Shown here: one piece after another, positions 1-8,448 of the stretch
Layout of the letters: each line of letters starts with the position of its first letter
Numbering within the stretch: the first letter of the stretch is position 1
DNA from: Methanobrevibacter ruminantium M1
Lineage (GTDB): Archaea > Methanobacteriota > Methanobacteria > Methanobacteriales > Methanobacteriaceae
Reading direction: 5' to 3'
Length of the DNA: 64,000 nucleotides
Assembly (NCBI RefSeq): GCF_000024185.1
Contig: NC_013790.1
Span: 2,479,001-2,543,000 of the forward strand
Made by a program: the position numbers and the translations under genes
The notes under the pieces: generated by a model
Databases searched by the model: none
What the model was told of the DNA's origin: nothing
Seen by the model: the letters and a program-made list of their open reading frames with translations, nothing else

Positions 1-197
1 AAGGATTGCTTGATGATGTTATTGGAATAGCTGTTGGAACTGCTGTAGACCAAATGACAAAACAAAACAAGACTACAAGATCTAGAAAAACCACTAAACA
101 GACAACTGTTGAGAAAGCAACTTCAACTATGGTAAATACTGCAGCAAGAGAGGTTACAAAAGGAATTATTAGAGGATTATTTGGAAATATGAAATAA
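1..197 (+). CDS. C-terminal fragment, possibly HerA-like (DUF853) ATPase
   Basis: The frame is open to the left edge (codons run from base 3), so only about the last 64 residues of a longer protein are visible. The visible part is a basic, Thr/Lys-rich linker followed by a tail ending AAREVTKGIIRGLFGNMK. A tail of this kind, a short amphipathic helix with Gly-x-x-Arg-Gly-Leu-Phe-Gly at the extreme end, resembles the C-terminus of DUF853/HerA-like ATPases such as E. coli YjgR. No catalytic motif is inside the window, so the family is a guess from the tail alone. A T-rich stretch at 201-260 follows the stop and could end transcription. Confidence 0.4.
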   Translation, partial: GLLDDVIGIAVGTAVDQMTKQNKTTRSRKTTKQTTVEKATSTMVNTAAREVTKGIIRGLFGNMK

Positions 198-408
198 ATT
201 CATATTTTCCTCTTTTTCTTATAAAATTCCTTATTTTTCTTATTTTTTATTATTTTATTATTTTATTAATTTATTAATTTATGATTTTATTAATTATTTT
301 TATCAAAAATCGTTGCATATAACTAATTATTATTTTAATCTTATTTTAGTATTAGAAGATTTAATTAAAAAAAGTGCTAATTTTATATATAACAATTAAG
401 TGATTTTT

Positions 409-777
409 ATGGTGGAATTAGATAGAGAAGAATTATACAGACAACTGGAAGAAATGGAAAACGATTTAAGACTTTATCCCATTGAAGAAGGATTGGAAGA
501 TGATATAATTGATTATATCAATGGAAAAGAATTAAGTGATAATGAGAAGTGGGACCTTGAAAACAGACTTGAAGACTTCTTCTATGGTGCCAAACTCAAA
601 TGCAGAAAGCCAACCTACTACTTTACAGACGGATTTGAGTTTTATGTTACAGAAATCTATATAGACTTTAGAATATTGGAGCACGTTCGTAAATCTTTTC
701 CTAAATTCAATCAATTATCTGTATCATCTGAAATAGAACAGGGATTTTCTACATTGTCTGTTAAATTGACATTATAA
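409..777 (+). CDS. hypothetical acidic protein
   Basis: I do not recognise this 122-residue protein. It is strongly acidic in its N-terminal half (MVELDREELYRQLEEMENDL) and probably helical there, then becomes a mixed alpha/beta sequence rich in aromatic residues around YYFTDGFEFYVTEIYIDF. It has no signal peptide, membrane segment or cysteine pair. I chose ATG 409 over an in-frame GTG at 400 because that GTG belongs to GTGATTTTTATG, the GTGAT ribosome binding site seen before many genes here. It stands alone between a partial plus-strand gene and a convergent nitroreductase. A small cytoplasmic protein is all that can be inferred. Confidence 0.6.
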   Translation: MVELDREELYRQLEEMENDLRLYPIEEGLEDDIIDYINGKELSDNEKWDLENRLEDFFYGAKLKCRKPTYYFTDGFEFYVTEIYIDFRILEHVRKSFPKFNQLSVSSEIEQGFSTLSVKLTL

Positions 778-905
778 ATCCCAATTTGATTTTAAACCCC
801 AATTTTGATTTATAAATCCATTTTTGTTTATAATTATTGATGACATAAATTAAAATTTTAAAAAAAGAAACCTACATCACAATTTATTTTAATTATAGAC
901 CAAAA

Positions 906-1703
906 TCACCTATAATAAACATCAATCCCCTTATGAGGCACTGTTCTTCTGTATTTCACTCTAGGATAACCTATTACAAAAGCAGAATACATATGCTTGT
1001 GTGAATCTATCCCTGGGAAAAATTCCATCAATCTATCATGATCCAACTCATCTGCCTTAAGAGTGAAAAGGGAATAGAATCCTCCAAGGCCCATTGTATA
1101 AGCAAATAGCTCAAGCCTTGTACTTGCAATCAAGGCATTGGCAGAGTTTCTAGAAAAGGCTAAAATCATTTGATGGCCTTCCCAAAGAAGAGGGTGATTC
1201 TTATAATCTCCTTCTCCACGCAAATACTCGCCAAATTGCTTTATTCTAAAGAATTTATCCTCTTCAGCACTGATTATATCATAAACAAGATGCATAAATT
1301 CATCCAATTCATTATCAAGTACAACAAATTCAACATCTTGAGCATTTTGAGCACTTGGACTGTAATATGCTGCTTCAAAGAGCTTATTAAAGGTTTCTTT
1401 ATCTATCTTTTTCTTTTTAAACCAGCGAATGCTTCTTCGTTGCTTTAACAGATTCAGATAATCCTCGCTTGATACTGGAATCTCTTTAGGATTGTACTCG
1501 CCAACACGGTCTTTTTGACCATCAAAGCCCTTTAAAGAGATAGAATTTGATGGACAAATGGCTAAACAGTGGCCGCAATCAAAACAATCCCCATTATCCA
1601 CTTCCACTGCCTTTTTATCCACAACAATTATATTGTCCCTAATGCAGACAGTCTCACAGAGTTTACATCCAGTACAAGTCTCTTTATTAATGTTCAACTT
1701 CAT
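906..1703 (-). CDS. ferredoxin-nitroreductase fusion protein
   Basis: This 265-residue protein joins an N-terminal 2[4Fe-4S] ferredoxin domain to a nitroreductase domain. The two clusters are visible as C10-x2-C13-x2-C16-x3-C20 and C40-x2-C43-x2-C46-x3-C50. The flavin domain starts near residue 85 with QRRSIRWFKKKKID, the usual R-R-S-I-R FMN-binding signature. Such fusions are common in anaerobic archaea and clostridia and are presumed to pass electrons from ferredoxin to FMN and on to an unknown acceptor. It heads a minus-strand group of redox genes (Gpx at 1835, flavodoxin at 2471), though gaps over 100 bp suggest separate promoters. The substrate cannot be read from the sequence. Confidence 0.9.
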   Translation of the reverse strand: MKLNINKETCTGCKLCETVCIRDNIIVVDKKAVEVDNGDCFDCGHCLAICPSNSISLKGFDGQKDRVGEYNPKEIPVSSEDYLNLLKQRRSIRWFKKKKIDKETFNKLFEAAYYSPSAQNAQDVEFVVLDNELDEFMHLVYDIISAEEDKFFRIKQFGEYLRGEGDYKNHPLLWEGHQMILAFSRNSANALIASTRLELFAYTMGLGGFYSLFTLKADELDHDRLMEFFPGIDSHKHMYSAFVIGYPRVKYRRTVPHKGIDVYYR

Positions 1704-1834
1704 TTAATCACTCAAAATGAATTTAAAAATAAAATAATTCTTTAATAGAATAAAAAATCAATAAAAAGAATTTAAATATAACAGTCATTTTAAAATAATA
1801 AAAAAAGATAAAATATATTTGATTTGAAAAAGAA

Positions 1835-2374
1835 TTATAATAATTCTTTAATTTGAGCTTTTACATCATCCAAACTTTGAGTTGGCTCAAATCTTGCAAC
1901 TACATTGCCTTCTCTGTCAACTAAAAATTTGGTAAAGTTCCATTTAATGTCATTGCTGTCCATATAATCTGGATTAATGCTTTCAAGGATTCCTTTTAAT
2001 CTTTCTGCATCTTCTCCTGTAATGTCTACAAATGGTTGCTCAGATTTTAGATAGGTGTACAATGGCTCTTCGTTTTCCCCATTTACTTCTATCTTTTCAA
2101 ATATAGGGTATTGGACTAAGAAGGTTGCTCTACAAGCTTCTGCAATTTCCTCTCCAGTTCCTGGAGCTTGTTTTCCAAATTGATTGCAAGGAAAATCTAG
2201 TATTGTAAATCCTTCTTCATTCAATTCATCGAATATCTGAGTCAATTCGTTGTACTGTGGAGTGAAACCGCATTCTGTAGCTGAATTTACAATCAATAAA
2301 ACCTGTCCTTCATACTCCTTAAGAGATACCATATTTCCGTTGATGTCTTTTACTTCAAAATCATATATTGACAT
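1835..2374 (-). CDS. glutathione peroxidase family thiol peroxidase
   Basis: At 179 residues this has the length of a bacterial glutathione peroxidase (BtuE type). The catalytic tetrad is present: Cys35 in NSATECGFTPQY, Gln65 in FPCNQFGKQAPG, and Trp145-Asn146 in IKWNFTKFLVD. Cys replaces selenocysteine, as in most prokaryotic members, and Cys63 in FPCNQF is the conserved second family cysteine. Methanogens generally lack glutathione, so the reductant is more likely thioredoxin-like. It lies between a nitroreductase and a flavodoxin on the same strand, which suggests defence against peroxide or oxygen. The family is typical of bacteria, so transfer is plausible but untested. Confidence 0.93.
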   Translation of the reverse strand: MSIYDFEVKDINGNMVSLKEYEGQVLLIVNSATECGFTPQYNELTQIFDELNEEGFTILDFPCNQFGKQAPGTGEEIAEACRATFLVQYPIFEKIEVNGENEEPLYTYLKSEQPFVDITGEDAERLKGILESINPDYMDSNDIKWNFTKFLVDREGNVVARFEPTQSLDDVKAQIKELL

Positions 2375-2470
2375 GTTTTCACCTTTTAAACGTTTAAAAT
2401 GAATAAATTATAACTCAAAATATTTGCCAAAAAGGGCATAAATTACTAAATAATAAATTTTTTAATGGAC

Positions 2471-2929
2471 TTATTCAATAAAGGAAGCCAATTCATCTTT
2501 AAATTCATCTCTTTTAACCTGCTTGGTGGTAAGAGACAAAGTCTTCAATGGAGCTTTCCCCACATATTTGCCAAGCTGTTCAATGGTGCCTTCAAATCCA
2601 CTTCCCCCTGCAGTTACAAAGAACTTAACATCATTGAAGCTGCCTTCGTTTTGCTTGATATAGCTAATCACAGGAGTTGCAGCCCTCCCAGCCCATACAG
2701 GAGTTCCTAAATAAATCAAGTCATAGTCCGCAGGATTGTATTTTAAAGAATCCAAATCAATGATCTTTTCTGAAATTGCATCCTTACCGCCACGCATATA
2801 ACCTATCTTGCCGTCATACTTGACTTTAGGGACAATTTCTTCAATATCTGCATCCAATTGATTTGCAATGGATTCCGCTACCTTTTTTGTAACATTTGTC
2901 CTTGAATAATAAGCTACTAAAATACTCAT
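2471..2929 (-). CDS. flavodoxin
   Basis: This 152-residue protein is a flavodoxin of the short single-domain type. The N-terminal beta strand and phosphate loop are seen as ILVAYYSRTNVTKKVAESIA, and the FMN-stacking loops as YLGTPVWAGRAATPVISYI and VTAGGSGFEGTIEQL. It would be a soluble FMN electron carrier, perhaps feeding the neighbouring nitroreductases. Its stop lies about 97 bp upstream of the glutathione peroxidase start on the same strand. Members with this GTPVWAGR loop often act as NAD(P)H-linked quinone or flavin reductase partners, so the exact acceptor is open. Confidence 0.9.
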   Translation of the reverse strand: MSILVAYYSRTNVTKKVAESIANQLDADIEEIVPKVKYDGKIGYMRGGKDAISEKIIDLDSLKYNPADYDLIYLGTPVWAGRAATPVISYIKQNEGSFNDVKFFVTAGGSGFEGTIEQLGKYVGKAPLKTLSLTTKQVKRDEFKDELASFIE

Positions 2930-3042
2930 GATATCACATTTTTTATTTCTATAATAATTTCAATTTAAAAACTTTTACTTATAATCTGATTAAGATTTCC
3001 ATAATTTATTTTAATTTAAAGATTATTAAAACTTATCTTTAC

Positions 3043-4155
3043 TTAATTATCATTAAACTTCTGATATTTATTCAACAAAACTCCAAAATTGGCTAATGTA
3101 ATAATCAATGCCCCAATTAAGAACCCATAAATGCTGCCAACAGATAGTAAAATAGCAATACTTCCTATTAAACTAATCAAAACCATTAATGCAATGTCCT
3201 TTTTTCTTAATTCTAAGCCATCATAATAATATTCCTTATTGGCCATAATGGAGAGATAGAAGACAATCAATGAAATTATCACCATCAGGCTCGGTATCCA
3301 ATAGTTTATCTCCCCGCTGTGAATCAATTCAAAGGCAACAGTAACCAGATTAATGCTTATTACAATGAAATAATGACTGAACATCAATCTTAGGCTTCTC
3401 TCTTCCCTATGATGATCGACTAGATAGTGAATTTGAAGAACATATGATCCAAACATGCCTATGACAATCAGGAATACAAGTATTGGAACAAAATCAAAGT
3501 TGTTTACATTAAAGAAATGTGTTATTCCCACAACAGCTTCACCAAAAGTAATGATTGTCAGCAATTCAAATCGTTCTATCAAATGAGGGAAATTGATAAT
3601 TGACTTATCGAATTTTCCCTTAAGGAAAAACGGCAAAAAGGCTCCAGTCAAGATAGCAAGGACATTGAGCCAAATGACAACATCCATATGCCCAAATAGA
3701 ATTGATAATGTGGATATAATATAAATGGAACATACAACAAGCAGAATAGTGATTGAATTACCTGCAGCTCCCTTTAATGATTTTTCCTTTATGGCATGAA
3801 CAGAATACAAAAATACAACCGTAAAGAGCATTATCAGCATGGAAACATTAAATACAAAATAATTGTTCCAAGTCGAGGATATGGTATTTGCCATATAGAT
3901 TACGGCAATCATGTTTATGATTGCAATGACATATTCATACCACTTCCATTGGCCATAACGGTTTACATAGTTAGTAAAGTAGAGCCATGCCTGTAAAATG
4001 ACAAAGGAAGTGATAATATATGCAAATAGACTGAATGGAGCTATTCCTCCATTGACAGGTTCACTTATAATTGAAGTAAGCCTTGATATTGCATATACGA
4101 ATATTAAATCATAGAAGAGTTCAATCAATTCTACCTTTTTTGAAATTATTGTCAA
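3043..4155 (-). CDS. LtrA family membrane protein
   Basis: The protein of 370 residues opens with KKVELIELFYDLIFVYAISRL, the signature of the low temperature requirement A (LtrA) family. About ten hydrophobic segments follow, with short charged loops such as VDHHREERSLRLMFSH, and LIERFELLTIITFGEAVVGI in the middle is the second conserved family block. LtrA is an integral membrane protein known from Listeria, where it is linked to growth in the cold; its biochemical activity is not established. It is transcribed divergently from the ArsC/Spx-like gene at 4361 across a 200-bp AT-rich spacer. Confidence 0.88.
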   Translation of the reverse strand: MTIISKKVELIELFYDLIFVYAISRLTSIISEPVNGGIAPFSLFAYIITSFVILQAWLYFTNYVNRYGQWKWYEYVIAIINMIAVIYMANTISSTWNNYFVFNVSMLIMLFTVVFLYSVHAIKEKSLKGAAGNSITILLVVCSIYIISTLSILFGHMDVVIWLNVLAILTGAFLPFFLKGKFDKSIINFPHLIERFELLTIITFGEAVVGITHFFNVNNFDFVPILVFLIVIGMFGSYVLQIHYLVDHHREERSLRLMFSHYFIVISINLVTVAFELIHSGEINYWIPSLMVIISLIVFYLSIMANKEYYYDGLELRKKDIALMVLISLIGSIAILLSVGSIYGFLIGALIITLANFGVLLNKYQKFNDN

Positions 4156-4360
4156 ATTATCACTTTAAATCAATTTAATCTAAAACAATTGCTAATAATT
4201 TTTTTAATTTTTAATATATAAAAAATTAATTATATGTATTACTTTAATTCAATGAATAAATTAAATTAATTAAATAAATTTATTAAATAAATTAATTATA
4301 TATGATATAAAAGTTAAAGAATAAATTAATTAAGAATATTAATTAAAAGAGGTTTTAAAG

Positions 4361-4711
4361 ATGTTATTTATTTACTACCCAAGATGCAGCACATGCCAAA
4401 AGGCAAAGAAATGGCTAGATGAAAATGGATTCGACTATGATGAGCAGCATATCGTTGATGACAATCCAGACTACGAACAGTTAAAGGCATTGTATGAAAA
4501 AAGCGGACTTCCTCTTAAGAGGTTCTTTAATACAAGTGGTAAAATCTATAGAGAGATGCAATTAAAAGACAAGTTAGCTGATATGGATGAAGAAGAACAA
4601 TTGAATCTTTTAGCTACTAATGGCATGCTTGTAAAACGCCCTATAATTGAAACTGAGGATACATGTCTTACTGGTTTTAGACAAAAAGAGTGGGAAGAGA
4701 AGTTAAAGTAA
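4361..4711 (+). CDS. ArsC/Spx/YffB family thioredoxin-fold protein
   Basis: This 116-residue protein starts YYPRCSTCQKAKKW, with a redox CxxC pair at Cys9 and Cys12, and near its end has GMLVKRPII, whose Arg aligns with the conserved arginine of arsenate reductase and Spx proteins. The fold is therefore ArsC-like thioredoxin. The CxxC pair is typical of the Spx/MgsR/YffB branch rather than classical ArsC, so calling it arsenate reductase would overstate the evidence. A GAGG element lies 10 bases before the ATG. The T-rich stretch at 4718-4737 is a likely transcription end. Confidence 0.85.
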   Translation: MLFIYYPRCSTCQKAKKWLDENGFDYDEQHIVDDNPDYEQLKALYEKSGLPLKRFFNTSGKIYREMQLKDKLADMDEEEQLNLLATNGMLVKRPIIETEDTCLTGFRQKEWEEKLK

Positions 4712-4911
4712 TTTAACTTTTCATTTTTCTTTTTTAAAAGAGAATATCACTTAATTTTAAAAAAAAAATAAAATTGAAAACTATTTTTAAAAGATTATAA
4801 ATACTTTTTTCCGCCATAGATTTTGAATTTCACCATATGAAATTTAAGAATTAGAAAATTAGCATGCTTATTTTAAATATAAAACTAAAGTTTAAAATTA
4901 AAAAGTGATTG

Positions 4912-4980
4912 TCTAGATTAATATTTAAGACAATCCCCTATCCAAATTAATATTTAAGATAAATCAAGCATCTAAATTAA
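4912..4980. repeat. approx. 30-bp tandem repeat overlapping the fdhD 3' end
   Basis: Units starting near 4912, 4941 and 4971 share TCTARATTAATATTTAAGA-like sequence with a period of about 30 bp. The last, partial unit lies inside the final codons of fdhD. This is one of the weaker examples of the 3' duplication pattern in this window. Confidence 0.45.
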
Positions 4981-5794
4981 CCCTTTCAGGAGCTGTAAAA
5001 ACAGTGAATCTCTTATCCCTAATGAATCCAATCATTGTTATATTTCCTGTTTGGGCCACATCAATACCTGAAGCTGCAGGTGCCGCATTTGATAAAATTA
5101 TAGGAATTCCAACCCTAATGACCTTAATCAGCATATCTGCAGGCATTCTTCCACTATAAGAAATATAGCATTTTGAAAAGTCATATCCTTCTCTTGATGC
5201 AGCTCCTATCACCTTATCCACTGCAACATGACGACTTACGTCTTCTCGAATAATGATCTTATCCTCATACTTCAATTGTGCAACGTGAACTCCTGCAGTC
5301 CTTTGCCAAATCTTAGCCTCATCAGTCAAATGCTCTATATCCTTAATGATTTGGCTTGCATCAATCTTTAAGTCAGAGGTGTTAGGCTCTATTGTCTTTA
5401 ATTCAGAACGAATTCCTCCAGCATTATCTGAATTGACCCCCTGATATTCCAATAGTCGGCATACACAGGCATGTTCGCAATTGCCTTTTTTCTCCTGAAC
5501 TATTCCTTCCTGCTCCAAATCCTCTTCAGGGTCATGAGAGAGTGTAGTTGTAACTAAAATGTTTGTGCCGTCCAACTGGATTGATTTGATATCTGAATAA
5601 TCTTTAATCAAGCCTTCACCAAGGCAGTATCCCACTGCAAAATCCTCTAAATCCTTTGGATATGTTGAAAACTTACGAGGAGGCAAATAATCTATAAACA
5701 AATAGGTATATTCATCTTCAACACTTTCCTCATTGATGGTCTGATAAGCTCCGTCATTCCATTGTATAACTTCTGTCTGCCTAATATAATCCAT
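4964..5794 (-). CDS. fdhD: formate dehydrogenase accessory sulfurtransferase FdhD
   Basis: FdhD moves sulfur from the desulfurase IscS or an equivalent donor to the molybdenum or tungsten cofactor of formate dehydrogenase. Conserved blocks are visible: FAVGYCLGEGLI, TAGVHVAQL, REDVSRHVAVDKVIGAA and SGRMPADMLIKV. The sulfur-carrying loop reads GNCEHACVCR, so the two distal cysteines are spaced C-x-C, not C-x-x-C as in E. coli FdhD, with a further Cys upstream. ATG 5794 is chosen because GAGGTTGAT lies just before it, while the longer frame starts with a TTG inside that site. No formate dehydrogenase subunit is encoded in the window. The length (276 residues) is normal. Confidence 0.92.
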   Translation of the reverse strand: MDYIRQTEVIQWNDGAYQTINEESVEDEYTYLFIDYLPPRKFSTYPKDLEDFAVGYCLGEGLIKDYSDIKSIQLDGTNILVTTTLSHDPEEDLEQEGIVQEKKGNCEHACVCRLLEYQGVNSDNAGGIRSELKTIEPNTSDLKIDASQIIKDIEHLTDEAKIWQRTAGVHVAQLKYEDKIIIREDVSRHVAVDKVIGAASREGYDFSKCYISYSGRMPADMLIKVIRVGIPIILSNAAPAASGIDVAQTGNITMIGFIRDKRFTVFTAPERVNLDA

Positions 5795-5938
5795 TACAAT
5801 CAACCTCAATAATTAACAATTGTTATATTTATATTGAAGATTATAATATTTAAATATTTAGTCAAAAAATGAAAAATAAGAAAAAATAATGAACAAATTA
5901 ATAAAAAAAACTTATGAAAACTAATATTTGAATGTAAA

Positions 5939-7144
5939 TTAACTCTTAAATTTATCAATTCCCTCTTTTAATGCATTTAAACCTTCAATCAATAAATCCT
6001 TAGGACATGCAATATTCATTCTTAGGAAATTGTCTCCATTTTGGCCGAATTGTACTCCCGGAGATAAGAATAAACCGACCTCTTCTCTTAAAAACTCAGA
6101 TAAAGTCTTAGAGAATTCATAGTTAGAAGATTCAATATCCTCATTTTTATTCAATTTACTGCAATCCAGCCATAAAAGATAAGTTGCATTTGCAGGCACC
6201 AATCTGATTTCAGGAATATTTTCCTCTAAAAATTCTTTCACAATCATTTTATTATTGAATAAGACTTCTCTAAGCTCATTTAACCAATCTTCGCTTTTAT
6301 ATGATGCAATTGTGGCATCTATTGAAAATATGTTGGGATGGCTGAAGAAGTCAGTTGCAAGCTGTCCTTTTAAAACTTCATAAAAACCTTTGTTTTGAGT
6401 GAATACTGCGGAGCTTTGAAGACCTGCAATATTAAAGGTCTTGCTTGGAGAAATGCAAGTTATGCTATTTTTGGACAGATCATCATCTAAAGATGCGAAA
6501 GGAATATAAGTCATGTCTGGATCTGTCAAATCACAATGAATCTCATCTGAAACTACTATAACATCATATTTCTTTGCTAAAACAGCAATTCTTTCCAAAT
6601 CATCCTTTTTCCAAATCTTCCCTACAGGATTATGAGGATTACACAATAGCATCAGTTTTGTCTTAGGATCTTTGAATATTTTCTCCAAATCATCAAAATC
6701 AATCACATATGCAGTTTCAACATCATCAGAGTCTGGATTATAAATCAATTGATTTTCCACCACATTTCTACCATTATCCAATATGACATAAAAGAAGACA
6801 TGATAAACTGGAGTCTGAATCAGTACATTATCTCCAATCTCTGTAAAGGCACGGATAATGCTTGTTATTGAAGGCATGACTCCAGTTGCAAACAACAATT
6901 CCTCTTTTTTCATATCAAGACCATATTTCTTCCACCAATTAATATAAGAATCATAGACATCCTCGTTTACAAATGAATATGCATAGACGCCATGATTTGC
7001 CTTTCTATTTACAGATTCGTAAATCAATGGAGCTGCATAAAAGTCCATATCTGCAACCCACATTGGATATTCATCACCAAACAAGTCCCATTTTAGTGAA
7101 TTGGTGTTTTTTCTATCGATTATAGATTCAAAATTGTATTTCAT
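5939..7144 (-). CDS. PatB/MalY family aminotransferase-like C-S lyase
   Basis: This is a 401-residue PLP enzyme of fold type I. The opening FESIIDRKNTNSLKWDLFG and PMWVADMDFYAAP are diagnostic of the MalY/PatB subgroup of cystathionine beta-lyases. The PLP lysine lies in SPSKTFNIAGLQ, the phosphate loop is ATGVMPSITSII, and VVSDEIHCDL holds the cofactor Asp. Known members cleave the C-S bond of cystathionine or cysteine conjugates, releasing pyruvate and ammonia. Which substrate applies here is unknown. It is followed on the same strand, after a gap in the downstream direction, by fdhD; upstream lies the nitroreductase at 7215. Confidence 0.9.
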   Translation of the reverse strand: MKYNFESIIDRKNTNSLKWDLFGDEYPMWVADMDFYAAPLIYESVNRKANHGVYAYSFVNEDVYDSYINWWKKYGLDMKKEELLFATGVMPSITSIIRAFTEIGDNVLIQTPVYHVFFYVILDNGRNVVENQLIYNPDSDDVETAYVIDFDDLEKIFKDPKTKLMLLCNPHNPVGKIWKKDDLERIAVLAKKYDVIVVSDEIHCDLTDPDMTYIPFASLDDDLSKNSITCISPSKTFNIAGLQSSAVFTQNKGFYEVLKGQLATDFFSHPNIFSIDATIASYKSEDWLNELREVLFNNKMIVKEFLEENIPEIRLVPANATYLLWLDCSKLNKNEDIESSNYEFSKTLSEFLREEVGLFLSPGVQFGQNGDNFLRMNIACPKDLLIEGLNALKEGIDKFKS

Positions 7145-7214
7145 AAATAATTACCTTTAAATAAGCATTAATAAGTAAAATAGATTAAATTTTAGCTTTA
7201 GACTTGAATTTTAA

Positions 7215-7733
7215 TTAATAAGTCTCATAATGTATTCTAGATTCATCGAACTTATCCATAAACTTGTTTTCCCAGCCTTCTGCAGGATATCCAAGAGTTA
7301 TTATGCAGAATGGCTTTAGATTATCATCTTTTGGCAATCCAACAATATCTGCAATCTTGCCCATTCTTTCCTCATCAGGAGCCACTCCGTTCCAAAGGCC
7401 TCCTAAGCCAAGGTTTACAGCTTCAAGAAGCATGTTTTCAGCTGCTGCACTCATGTCCTGTTGCCATACAGTCTTATAGAAAGCCCTTTCAATGTTTGCA
7501 ATCAAAAGAATGGCAACTGGAGCATTGGTCACCCTAGGCTTGATTTCCCCAATTTTAGTTAATACTTCCTTATTTTTTATAATAAGAAACTCCCAAGGTT
7601 CTGCACCAAGCCTGCTTCCAGGAGCTTGCATTCCTGCCCTTAAGATCTTTTCAATCTTTTCATCTTCAACTTCCTTATCTTCATACTCACGTATGCTGCG
7701 CCTTATTTTAATTATCTCTTCAAAATCAGCCAT
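7215..7733 (-). CDS. nitroreductase family protein
   Basis: This single-domain, 172-residue FMN protein starts FEEIIKIRRSIREYEDKEVEDEKIE, the R-R-S-I-R phosphate-binding signature. It continues with AGMQAPGSRLGAEPWEF and the family pattern AAAENMLLEAVNLGLGGLWNG. It would use NAD(P)H to reduce nitro compounds, flavins or quinones, but the physiological substrate is unknown. Unlike the enzyme at 906 it has no ferredoxin domain. It precedes the PatB-type lyase by about 70 bp on the same strand and may be cotranscribed with it. Confidence 0.9.
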   Translation of the reverse strand: MADFEEIIKIRRSIREYEDKEVEDEKIEKILRAGMQAPGSRLGAEPWEFLIIKNKEVLTKIGEIKPRVTNAPVAILLIANIERAFYKTVWQQDMSAAAENMLLEAVNLGLGGLWNGVAPDEERMGKIADIVGLPKDDNLKPFCIITLGYPAEGWENKFMDKFDESRIHYETY

Positions 7734-7764
7734 CTTAACACATCCGATTAATTTAATATCTAAT

Positions 7765-7895
7765 TTTTTATAAATCCTTATGGAAAATCATTCTTTAAAT
7801 CGCTAAATTAAAATTTTTATAAATCCTTATGGAAAATCATTCTTTAAATCGCTAAATTAAAATTTTTATAAATCCTTATGGAAAATCATTCTTTA
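7765..7895. repeat. 49-bp tandem repeat duplicating the 3' end of the PIN gene
   Basis: Copies start at 7765, 7814 and 7863, exactly 49 bp apart. The third, partial copy contains the last six codons and stop of the PIN-like gene, so two extra near-perfect copies of that gene tail lie downstream of its stop. The repeats abut one another with no spacers, so this is not a CRISPR array. Confidence 0.92.
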
Positions 7896-8448
7896 AGAAT
7901 CTTTTGCAATCAATTTCATAAAGTTTATCAAAATACTCCCAAAAACTGTCCTGAGGTAACTTGATACCCCTTTCTATCATTGCAAGATATAATGAACTTG
8001 CAGTATCTTCTGAAATGATTTCCATTTCAAGGGCTTTAGTTAAAATCATAGAACTGGTAATGAGTCCTATGTCCAAGCTTTCAATATATTCCTCCACATC
8101 ACTTAAATTGTTACTTGCTATGATTCCATTATTCAAATGGGCCAATGCCATTGCTGCTGATTCACCAGACCCACAAATCTGACCTGCCTTACTCCAAAAT
8201 CCCTTTTCAATTGACTTATAAGCAAGGTACTGGGAAGAACCAAAAGGCATTTCTTGAATTTCTACAAATCCCTCCTTTAATTTTTTAAAATTTCTTTTTA
8301 CAAGTGAGGGAGTGTTTTCCTCCATAATCTCATTATAAACTTGCTCTGGAATAATTATTTTAGAAAATAGCTCTTCTAAAATATAAGTGGCATCAACAAA
8401 TAGGAAACATTCCAAACAGTCAGCATCATAGAAAACAGGCTTATTCAA
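7876..8448 (-). CDS. PIN-like (DUF3368-type) putative toxin
   Basis: This 190-residue protein looks like a PIN-domain protein of the DUF3368/VapC-like type. It begins with an acidic strand FYDADCLECFLF, has PEQVYNEIMEE, then GSGESAAMALA, the usual G-x-G-E-S-x-A-x-x-L-A segment carrying the second acid. Its end, KALEMEIISEDTASSLYLAMIERGIKLPQDSFWEYFD, follows the pattern that closes DUF3368 proteins. The third acidic position, normally D-D, reads ASNNLSDVEEY, so the active site may be altered. PIN proteins are Mg2+-dependent ribonucleases. Its start overlaps the ImmA/IrrE-like gene by 8 bp, which implies translational coupling. Confidence 0.68.
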   Translation of the reverse strand: MNKPVFYDADCLECFLFVDATYILEELFSKIIIPEQVYNEIMEENTPSLVKRNFKKLKEGFVEIQEMPFGSSQYLAYKSIEKGFWSKAGQICGSGESAAMALAHLNNGIIASNNLSDVEEYIESLDIGLITSSMILTKALEMEIISEDTASSLYLAMIERGIKLPQDSFWEYFDKLYEIDCKRFLKNDFP

